Made by a program: the position numbers and the translations under genes. This document shows positions 55,749 through 64,000 of a DNA stretch of 64,000 bases, one piece after another (position 1 is the stretch's first letter; each line of letters begins with the position of its first letter). Origin of the DNA: Phallusia mammillata (lineage: Eukaryota; Chordata; Ascidiacea; Phlebobranchia; Ascidiidae); NCBI GenBank assembly GCA_003260075.1, contig QLIY01000379.1, positions 62,001 through 126,000 of the forward strand. Direction: 5' to 3'. The notes beneath the pieces were generated by a model. That model had not been told where the DNA came from. It saw only the letters and a list, made by a program, of their open reading frames with translations, and searched no databases.

Positions 55749-58495
55749 ATGAAAAGCGACCTGCGATCTGTTATTATGGATTTAGATAAAGTCCTTCGTT
55801 CAACTTACAAGATATTCCGAAAATTTGATGAAGATAGAAGTGGTACGCTGGAACATAATGAAGTTCTAACTTTGCTAAAGGTTCGGCGTTGTTAATTGAT
55901 TTTAAATTGTAAAATAACATCGTACATTTACACAGCAACTTGAAACATGTAACATATTAGCAAGAGTTGTAAGTTTGTGTAGTACTTTCTCTGTTTTAAT
56001 ATGGGGTTGAATGTGCAAATGGTTTTACATTAGAGTAAAATTATGATTTGATTTAAGTAATCCTAATTCTTAAAATTGCATATGAGTTTTAAGAATTAGC
56101 TTGTTATGTGAAATACTCTCTTTTTTATGTGGATTAAAATGTGGCGATTGATTTAAAGAAAAAGATTGCAAACAGCTGGGTTAATGTGATCAATTTTCAT
56201 TGTTTATTTGGAAATTAGCTCAGCGTTGTTTACTATAACACGTAATAATAAGCGTGATTGCCGCTTGTTTGTTGTCAATTGCTTACACTAAGTTGTTTTC
56301 TTATCAGGCTTGTAACATCGAAGTATCAGAACAGGAATGTACGGAATGCTTAAAAGGAATCGACTCAAATGGCGACGGTAGGAAGTATAGACTTGTTTTT
56401 ACAAAAAAAAAATAAGAAGAAACCCGAAACTACTAACAACATGTAAACGGGTCATTAATTTTAAAGTTGTAGTTTTTCCCGTAACGGCCTTTCGGTGCCG
56501 CTGCGGATAAACTGAAGTAGCCTACGTCATAACATAGTCATAGTTACGTCACTGCACATTTGAGCTCTAGTCGCTAAAATATTTGTTTTAAACGAGTTGC
56601 GATCTAGCTTTACAAAGTGACCAAATCCCAATCGAGCACATTTTTCAAACCCAACAAAGCCATTACGTCTTTTGCGGAAATGAAAATGTATAACAAGGCC
56701 CATAGTAAGGGTGGATACCAGGCTCAGTGTTAATTATCTGCAATCAGGAAATCAAGTAGAGATGTGGCTACAACTCAACACAATATGAAATACCAGTAAC
56801 CTCACTGACTCCACCAAATAACAGTCTTAAGTCGTTGATAAGCGTTATGGTATAGGAAATGACGTCAATCGTTTGTTTACATTTGAATAAGACTACACCG
56901 CGTTTGTCTGCTGCAATTTAAAGTAATACCTTTTCTTCGTTGCAAAACAGGAAAAAGCAAATGTAAATTTATTGAAGAATTACATCAATGAATTAGCTGC
57001 AGGCAGTACAAATTATTTCTGTCTACATGGTCTAATCAGTGCAGCTGGTCACAAAACAATGACCGTATAGGCCAGGGGTCTCAAACTCAAACTGGTTTGG
57101 GGGCCAAAAACAAACTTGTAAGTAAGTCGGGGGCCACACTATCAACACATTTGTTACGGTGTAACATGACAAGAAAAGACATTGTGTGATTAAAAAGTGA
57201 AATGTGCATTAATACGACTTAACTACATTAAAAAACAAAATTGTAATAAATAGGAAACAGATATACAGTGTAGCAAAGTGAAAGAGTCAACTGTGCTATA
57301 TTGCTTTGTGTGGAAACAATGGCCTACAATGATGCAACAATGTACAAAATATGACGCAACAATCGCAATTGCTGATTTTAAAAATGATCTCGCTCATTTA
57401 AACGCTGCATATACCACCAATAGAGAACGATTGTACCATGTAAATTAACCGGTCTAACAGGATATTCCGCCTAAGTAAAACACATAACTTCTAAAAGTTA
57501 CTTCGCGGGCCGCACAAAAACCCTTGGAGTGCCGCATGCGGCCCGCCGTGTTTGAGACCCCTGGTATAGGCTCTTGTAGCCACATTACGGCACATTGTCT
57601 ATAACAGCGGTCGGCAACCTTTTTTGTGCTGCGGGCCGGTTTTGAAAGTGAAATTTCATCGCGGACCGGTCATCATAAAACTACAAATATATAGCTATAA
57701 AAACGCTAAGATTAGTTTATCATCCCCGGGATATTAGGGTAAAATGTTTTATACCATTTAAACTAAAAAATTATACGGCCCGGTAACAAATTCCTCGCGG
57801 ACCGGTACCGGGCCGCGGACCGGCGNCGTACTTTATACAGCCGGGATCGGCAACCTGTTTTTACCGCGGACTGTTTTTGAAACTGAAATTTTATCGCGGA
57901 CCTGTCAACAAAAAAACAAAAAACTTTTAGGAGTGAAAATGCCTAAATTAGTTCATCGTCCCTGGGATACTTGGGCAAAATGTTTTAAAAGCACTGAAGC
58001 TGAAAAAGTATACGGCCAGGTAACAAACTTAATTGTCGCGGATCGGTACGGGGCCGCGGACCGGCGGTTGCCGACACTGGTCTATAACACCGAACACAAT
58101 TAGGTACATAATTCATGGATTTGAATATTTTCAGCGAAACGGACCAAGCCAATATCTGTGTGTAAAACACTGCAAAGTTTCTACAGTTTTTACCTGACGA
58201 TGAAAATAGAAACTGTCAAAACATTGAAATGTTCTGCAGTCGGATACTAGTTTGTATGTTTGTGCTTAACACTATTAAATTGTGACTATTACATGAAAAT
58301 AAAGATCATAATGAACAAAATTTGTTTTTCAACAACTGTTTTTTTACAGGAGTCTGGGACTTTACCGAGTTTATGACATTTCTCGGGATGATTTACAGCG
58401 TCAAACTTTCTGGAGCGGCACAGAAAGAAGAGAACGACACGAAAAAGGCAAAAAAGCCGGATGTACCAAAACGAACAGAGAGTCTTGTTCCATGA
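55749..58495 (+). CDS. Two-EF-hand calcium-binding protein, 3 exons
   Basis: Exons 55749-55880, 56308-56377 and 58350-58495, all GT-AG, phases consistent, 115 residues. The first EF loop is D27-E38 (DEDRSGTLEHNE) and the second D63-E74 (DSNGDGVWDFTE); both keep acidic residues at positions 1, 3 or 5, and 12 and glycine at 6. The second loop is split by an intron inside the GDG codon. A lysine-rich C-terminal tail follows (KKAKKPDVPKR). The size and two hands suggest a calmodulin- or S100-like regulator; no named ortholog is claimed. The second intron holds a split hammerhead-SINE and two hAT-type elements. AATAAA follows the stop immediately (58496-58501). Confidence 0.85.
57013..57604 (-). 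repeat. Hammerhead-SINE copy split by a hAT MITE
   Basis: On the minus strand the SINE's 5' part lies at about 57564-57604 (GTGGCTACAAGAGCC) and its ribozyme part at 57013-57072 (GACCAGCTGCACTGATTAGACC). The core is decayed (CTGATGA to CTGATTA, no GAAAC at the right place). The 491-bp MITE at 57073-57563 separates the halves. Confidence 0.65.
57073..57563. mobile_element. hAT-type MITE, CAGGGGTCTCAAAC family
   Basis: Perfect inverted ends CAGGGGTCTCAAAC and GTTTGAGACCCCTG, with a perfect 8-bp duplication GTATAGGC (57065-57072 and 57564-57571). It has 491 bp and no transposase. It inserted into an older hammerhead-SINE copy, in the second intron of the EF-hand gene. Confidence 0.9.
57605..58079. 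mobile_element. hAT-type MITE pair, CAGCGGTCGGCAACC family
   Basis: Outer ends CAGCGGTCGGCAACC and GGTTGCCGACACTG with an 8-bp duplication GTCTATAA (57597-57604 and 58080-58087). Internally it is two diverged copies head to tail: the second begins near 57839 (CAGCCGGGATCGGCAACC) just after an N at 57824. Either a tandem insertion or two alleles joined at the N. Confidence 0.75.
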
Positions 58496-58567
58496 AATAA
58501 ACTGACAGTTAAATGTTTTTTGTTAGGTTTTAGTTCAACTTAAAAGAACTTTTCCAGAGCAAGAGTG

Positions 58568-58676
58568 TTTGTTGAATGTTTATTATGGCATACCATAATC
58601 CGAATCATCTACAGGGGGGGGGGTTTTGTTTGTTGAATGTTTATTATGGCATACCATAATCCGAATCATCTACACT
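58568..58676. repeat. Flank duplication around G-run 58614-58623
   Basis: About 46 bases (GTTTGTTGAATGTTTATTAT) of the EF-hand 3' region repeat exactly. Confidence 0.7.
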
Positions 58677-58699
58677 ACACCTCTTTTTAGATATTGGCA

Positions 58700-59460
58700 A
58701 ACTGAAATACTGAACTAAATTTGTAGTTTTAATGCTATTTATTGTTGTCTCGTTCCTTAATACATGAAAAATTACAAATTTGATTAGCTACGGTTAATGT
58801 TTTACGTAGTAGGAAACAATAATGTGTCTCAGATTGTAAAATAATGTGTATTTCGTAAAACATACGTATTTTTGAATCCCAAGCTTCAAATCTTACTGAC
58901 CGACAGAGTAAAAACTCCGCAAAGAAATAATCTATCCGTCGCCGAGCAGTCAGTCAGACTTTCAACAACTTATTTTTGTGCTTGACGGATCTTGAGCAGT
59001 CCAAGCCTAACATAACATGAGCGACATCTAGCGAACAAACAAATGGGTTACCTGAATGTTTTTGTATAGTTGCCAGCAAATGTTTTTGCAAGTCGCTGTT
59101 CAGTTAGTTTAACATCATTTGAAGAGGTATTTGAACTACTGTTTAGATCCCCACATCAGCTTTTTTCGCACCCATTCAGCAGGTACCTGCATCGCGATTT
59201 TTACGGCTGTATCTTAAGCTATCATTGCTTACCTCTGTCGACTTGTGTAACTTTTATGCGCTGTCTAGAAACAAATTTAGAAAATATTTTGCTTGTGAAT
59301 CGTGAGAATTTTTTTTTTAAGTTATGAAAAATCAATAGTTGATAAAAGACCGTTGGCACTATAAGAAAACCATGTAATTAGTTGCCTCATAGGTCGTCAA
59401 AGCATAGCTACTTTAGAGAAAAACAAAACAAATGTGTTTGTTTCACAAAAATGCAGTAAA
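58700..59460. other. No gene recognised
   Basis: No coding signature. The open frame at 59070-59327 begins without an ATG and shows no homology. Confidence 0.35.
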
Positions 59461-59468
59461 ACATATAA

Positions 59469-60056
59469 GTGTAAAAAGTATATCATTATTACAAATTATA
59501 AACTTCTTTACCTTTTTTAGTCCGATGCAAATATACAGACACACAGGTCGCACTTTGCATGTGATCTATTCTTTCCTGTTTCGTCCTTTTGTTTGTACAG
59601 GTATGATTTGGTAAAAACTTATGTTGTTTTTCCAACGCTGTAACTTTATTAGTCGTAAGTAAGACACACGCAAAACAAAAGTTACGTTTTGGTAAATAAC
59701 TGGTAAACTGCCAGTCTCTGCCTTGCAGTGAAATTTCAACATCTACCAAATACCTAGGGGGGGGGGGAGGGTAAAAGGTATATCATTATTACAAATTATA
59801 AACTTCTTTACCTTTTTTAGTCTGAAGCAAATATACAGACACACAGGTCGCACTTTGCATGTTCTCTATTCTTTCCTGTTTCGTCCTTTTGTTTGTACAG
59901 GTATGATTTGGTAAAGACTTATGTTGTTTTTCCAACGCTGTAACTTTATTAGTCTTAAGTAAGACACACGCAAAACAAAAGTTACGTTTTGTTAAATAAC
60001 AGGTAAGTTGCCAGTCTCTGCCTTGCAGTGAAATTTCAACATCTACCAAATACCTA
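59469..60056. repeat. Flank duplication around G-run 59757-59767
   Basis: About 285 bases (GTATATCATTATTACAAATT) recur with about ten differences, one of the longest and cleanest examples of the allelic-overlap pattern. Confidence 0.75.
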
Positions 60057-60183
60057 ACCTCAGCTTCTGCCCATGTCTTGAAATTTAAACCAACAAAAGT
60101 AGTTGCTAGATGTAAAAATCTAACACTCAATTTAACCTTGTATTACATTGTTAACAAAACTGCAAATAAAGCTCTTTTCAACC

Positions 60184-61500
60184 TGTTGCACTATATGTGT
60201 TGCTCAGCAGCATTACTTGGCATTGAGGTTTAATCGAAACAAAGTCAGCTTCAGGCACAACACGCTTTGACGTCACATCGCTGCGCTCAATTAGAAACAA
60301 CGCTTTTTGATAACGTTCCCAGCCCTGCAGTGGTATGCATCGAACAGCATCTGAAAATCTAATGAAAACAATCTTACACACAGTTACACACCAGTGTGCG
60401 TGGGCACGTACCGGCAAGAGGGGCACTTTACCCCTAAAATTGTAATGTACCTTATATTATCCATTGCACAATAAAGCTTCGACAGCTTGAATACAGTTCA
60501 TGTTCAACCCCTACGTGTACATTATTATTTAAATCGTAAGTATTTGTCTAAATGTGCCCCAAAACTTTCAGTCGGCGCCTATATGTGCATACACGATTCA
60601 CAAGAATCAAAGGGATTGAATGTACACACACATGAATATGCACTTTTAGATTAATGTTTAACATTAATCATAATACGCCAGGTCCATTGAAGGCATTGCA
60701 GCGACATCACTACCGGAATCAGTCATGTGCCTCGAAGCGTGTCATTTAGTTTTTGGGGGGGGGGATCTGACTATGTTTTACAATTGAAATTTGCAAAAGC
60801 AGTAAGTTGTTAGATCTTAAAAATTTACTTTCCTTGTATTACTGAATAAGCCAAACTTGTATTACCAAATAACAAAACTAGAATTAAAGCTGTTTAGGCT
60901 AAAATATGTTGCACTATATGTGTTACTCAGCAGCATTGCTTGCAATTAGGGTTTCACGCGCTTCTTTTAAACAAAGTCAGCCTTAGGCACAACACGCTTT
61001 GACGTCACATCGCAGCGCGCAATTCAAAACAACGCTTTTCGATAAATCCCTGTCACGCAGTGGCATGCATCATACAGCATCTGAAAATCTAATAGTCCTG
61101 GGTTCGAACCCCGTGAAAAAAAGAATCGAATACACAGTGGCACACCAGTGGGCGTCGGCAAGTAAGGGCAAGAGGGGCACTTTCCCCCCAGAAAATTTAA
61201 TGCAATTTAAATTAACCCTTGCAATAAAGCTTCGACAGCTTGAATACAGTACATAATTAATCCTTACACGTACATTATTATTTGACAAAGTATTTGTCAA
61301 AATTTCCCCCCTCTTGGAACTTTCTGTCGTCGCCTATGTGCACACACGATTCACAAGAACCAAAGATATAAAATGTACACACATATGTATCTACACTTTT
61401 AGATTAATATTCAACATTAATCATACTACGCCAGGCTAATTGAAGGCGTTTCAGCGACGTCACTACCGGGATCACCCATGCGCCTCGAAACGTGCCATTT
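60184..61500. repeat. Tandem duplication of a ~580-bp repeat unit
   Basis: TTGCACTATATGTGTTRCTC starts a unit at 60184 and again near 60909; both run through TTTGACGTCACATCGC, GGCAAGAGGGGCAC and ACTACCGG segments to a CATTTA end. Divergence is clearly higher than between the allelic copies, and unique sequence plus a G-run (60755-60764) lies between, so this looks like a genuine older duplication. The second unit alone has a B-box-like GGTTCGAACCC. Confidence 0.65.
61040..61115 (+). repeat. tRNA-derived SINE fragment
   Basis: GGTTCGAACCC at 61101-61111 matches the pol III B box exactly and sits in a T-arm-like CTGGG...CCCCG context. The upstream half is not a convincing tRNA, so this is probably a SINE head rather than a gene. 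Confidence 0.4.
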
Positions 61501-61785
61501 ATTTTGGTCTTTTATTGTCATTGTCTCTATATAAACGCCTGTTTAATTGTTTTATCTCGTTTCTTACAAGGCTCGGGCATGCGCCGTGCTTTGACCGTTT
61601 CACAACTATTGATTAAACTGCTTTGAGTGCTTAAGCGACCTACTTAATCAGCCGACCACCAAGTATTCACGTGCGTGCAAGAATTTGGTCATAAATGTTC
61701 AATAATAGCTTTTTTCGCTTTCCTGTATAGTCTGTGTAAAAAAAGTATTCTCAAATGGCAAAGCGGCGTAGGTTTGAAAAATCAA

Positions 61786-61860
61786 GCCTGTGGTGGGATT
61801 CAAACCCACGACAGGAGTCTTTCCGGTACTCGCGCACTAACAAATAAGAAACACTAGCTT
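61786..61860 (-). repeat. tRNA-like fragment (SINE head or pseudogene)
   Basis: On the minus strand a perfect T-arm GTGGG TTTGAAT CCCAC (61793-61809) includes a B box with one mismatch. Upstream TTAGTGCGCGAGTACCGG vaguely recalls an A box. No acceptor stem pairs, so not a functional tRNA. Confidence 0.4.
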
Positions 61861-62214
61861 AGTGGTGATCCAGCAAAAACTCGTATAACAAGCATCGTTA
61901 TCGTGGTCGGACTGATCCCAGTTATGATTTTATTTTTGACGTACATGATTTAACATTAAAAAGTTTCTTTTGGCAAATATTGTTAATTACCGAAAGAGTA
62001 TCTTTCTCATTCTTTGAATTATTGCTGACTAAAACAAAAACTCAGCAAAATAAATACTACAACCGTTTATTGTGACACATTGCTTTAAACCTTCACAATA
62101 CTGTTGTTTCAGCGTGGATCAAATCCATAGAAAGTGACAGTGAAATGTTTTACCAATGTGCTTCACACAATGGCAATTTAAGTCAAACAACGATGTTATT
62201 TGCATGTTAATTTT

Positions 62215-62533
62215 CAGCTAAAAATTGTAAAGCTTTGTTTCGATCTGCATCAGACATGCCTTGCTTGGACAACATTTCCAACATGTACTTGGGAGACCCG
62301 AATTTCCACTGTTAATAATGTATGTACCTTTCAATTTAGTATGGTATGAAGTAATGAGACTTAGATTAAATCCAACGTTGTGAGATTTGGTTACAATAGT
62401 TTTTAACCTTTGTATTACATCGAATTCGGGTAGGTTCTCTCTAGGCTGTTTGGAAGGCTCGTCGAAAGCTGTGTTATACCTTATGATGTCATTGGGAGAT
62501 ATTTGTGGTATTTGTTGAAATACGAAGTTCCAT

Positions 62534-62630
<97 letters not shown>

Positions 62631-63003
62631 CAAACACGCACGCCAACGTGATAATCAGGCTGCCAAAGTTTCGATCCAGCCAGTGCAGTTGATCAATACA
62701 AAGTGTCACATCTTTGAGCGCTGATAAATAACATTTTTTTGCAAATGCTTAAACTTGGCCCTTTAAATTCCGCAGAATAAAAATCATCAACGTATATCAA
62801 CAAACCATTAACATGCACCTACTTTTAGAGCCGTTATGGCAAAAAATAAACTTGTCTTCTGATCCAGGAACATAGTCAACATTCGACTGCCCAATCACCA
62901 ACAAAATTAAAAATGCACGTATGAGTAGTATTTCCCACCATGGGACTATTGTACCATGTATATGATCATATAACTTAAGCGAAGGGGGTGGTACTGTTGC
63001 CAT
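62215..63003 (-). CDS. Gap-broken membrane protein, LRRC8/pannexin-like N-terminus
   Basis: First exon (about 62823-63003) starts MATVPPPSLKLYDHI, then VPWWEILL and a hydrophobic segment, then a cysteine (FIFCHNG). This recalls the PWW-TM1-cysteine start of LRRC8 channels. The next exon (62629-62720, acceptor TTATCAG) gives TLCIDQLHWLDRNF and a second hydrophobic stretch, like the HW motif before TM2. A donor AAAA|GTAGGT puts the two in frame. A 95-base G-run (62534-62628) then interrupts. Beyond it an open frame and a last exon after ATTAACAG (62215-62312; WKFGSPKYMLEML, ending FLAEN and TAA) remain, but their connection is unresolved. Similarity is by eye and weak. Confidence 0.35.
62534..62628. 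other. 95-base G-run, probable filled gap in a gene
   Basis: Flanks are not duplicates. The run falls inside the putative channel gene and probably hides coding sequence. Confidence 0.7.
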
Positions 63004-63238
63004 TTTGTTCTTATACAATTCCCCTAACCTGAAAATTGTTTATATCCGTTTTTTATGATAATACGAACACTATGGAAACACTCAACTACAAAAACGTACA
63101 TTACATATTAAGTGCATTTCCAAAAAGACTCTTTCGGACATAAGGTTATGGCATTAAAAACACTTTCGTAACGCATAAAAAAGGTTTGTTGCACGTAAAA
63201 GTCATAGTGCCGATATAGTAAACCAATAATAAACGTTT

Positions 63239-63535
63239 CTATTTGACATAGTGTGGAATATGATAAGAGGCCCAAGTCTGAAAGTTTTTCCCAGTATTTG
63301 TTTCGTTTAAAATATCCTTCTCGAACATTTCCCACGCTTGTTTGGTAATTTTCTGTTGTTCGAGTTGTGCTTCTCTGTGAATGTTGCTGATGTATTCCAA
63401 ATCATCAAGTTTGGCGGCTTTGCTCAAATCGTCTACAAGCGATTTTATGGCCATTTCTTCGTTGTCATGAAAGGTCTTTAACTTGCGGTGCTCGGTTAAT
63501 GTTTGCAAAGCTGCTAAGGACTTGTAAACCTGCAT
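63239..63535 (-). CDS. Unrecognised helical ORF or terminal exon
   Basis: An ATG frame of 98 codons begins MQVYKSLAALQTLTEHRKLK and ends HIPHYVK with TAG. It is charged, rich in Lys, Glu and Gln, and likely alpha-helical throughout. An acceptor-like TATGCAG overlaps the ATG, so it may instead be a last exon whose upstream part lies beyond 63.6 kb. It ends about 235 bases before the channel-like gene on the same strand. Function unknown. Confidence 0.35.
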   Translation of the reverse strand: MQVYKSLAALQTLTEHRKLKTFHDNEEMAIKSLVDDLSKAAKLDDLEYISNIHREAQLEQQKITKQAWEMFEKDILNETNTGKNFQTWASYHIPHYVK

Positions 63536-63568
63536 AGCTTGGGCCAAATTATGTACCGATTGATTCAA

Positions 63569-64000
63569 TGTTTACAGAGTTCCTAAACAAATGTATGGTT
63601 GCCAAGTTGCTCTTAGTAATGCCGTTATATTGTGACGGCATAACGATCGCACGGGATAGGTAAATACTTGTATGAAACAAAGCTAATTTCCACCCTAAAA
63701 GGGACAAAGCTAATTCAAGTTGGAATGTAAAGTTCAAAGTATGCCAGATCTTTCGTATCTCCGTTTTTTGACTAAGCTTACATGAAACTTAATTTGCCTA
63801 AAGTATTATGAGATTTCAAAAAAAAATCCCACTAAAAAAAAAAGATTTCTGGACCACATAAACGTCGGTAATCACTGTAATAAGATAATTTTGTATGTTT
63901 TGGGCGCGTGACATGACTTAAATACTAAGCAGAAAGATAAACAGTCGCAAATCCTTAATTAGAAACTAAGCTACTTCTAAACCTAGCAACCAATTAAGCA
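63569..64000. other. No gene recognised
   Basis: AT-rich end of window; no exon that would complete the ORF at 63239-63535 could be identified. Confidence 0.3.

Noticed and set aside
61786-61860. Functional tRNA gene on the minus strand
   Set aside because: Only the T-arm is good; acceptor and anticodon stems do not form.
62294-62312. A 19-base GT-AG intron (GTACATACATTATTAACAG)
   Set aside because: Far below animal intron minimum and removal does not give the protein-like frame; the AG is more likely the acceptor of a longer intron.

Overview
The window is nuclear DNA of an animal: AT-rich, intron-rich (GT-AG introns), with spliced genes on both strands and many short non-autonomous transposons. 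The protein homologies and the allele-level divergence seen throughout fit an ascidian (tunicate-like) genome assembled from a very heterozygous individual. The phylum is an inference; I could not search databases.

Layout. (1) 5.5-14.9 kb, minus strand: a complete 14-exon KATNAL2-type katanin (551 residues; LisH domain plus AAA ATPase). (2) 14.9-35.9 kb: long non-coding stretch with short repeats and one convergent pair of coding-like exons near 27.1 kb. (3) 36.0-49.3 kb, plus strand: an atypical Ras-superfamily GTPase in five exons (643 residues) with a degenerate G3 motif and a roughly 460-residue serine-rich tail. (4) 51.8-53.4 kb, minus strand: traces of two tandem paralogous small genes, one with a TATA box and a signal-peptide ORF. 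(5) 55.7-58.5 kb, plus strand: a 115-residue two-EF-hand protein in three exons. (6) 62.2-63.5 kb, minus strand: a gap-broken membrane protein resembling the N-terminus of LRRC8/pannexin-type channels, plus an unrecognised helical ORF.

The most notable biology is a short repeat family (about 110-120 bp) that carries a hammerhead ribozyme. The copy at 34,046-34,163 has a 13-bp target-site duplication, and every element of a type I hammerhead is intact: stem I of 7 bp, CTGATGA, stem II, GAAA, stem III and a GTC cleavage triplet. At least five decayed relatives lie in introns. Several hAT-type MITEs with 8-bp target-site duplications are also present. One of them duplicated a KATNAL2 splice donor, and another is nested in a hammerhead repeat.

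The most conspicuous feature of the raw sequence is technical. About 42 G-runs of 9-13 bases mostly sit between two near-identical copies (tens to about 400 bp) of the same sequence. They differ by scattered SNPs and small indels and even duplicate exon pieces. These look like allelic contig ends laid side by side with a G spacer. Seven longer G-runs (23-95 bases) look like filled gaps. They should not be read as biology.
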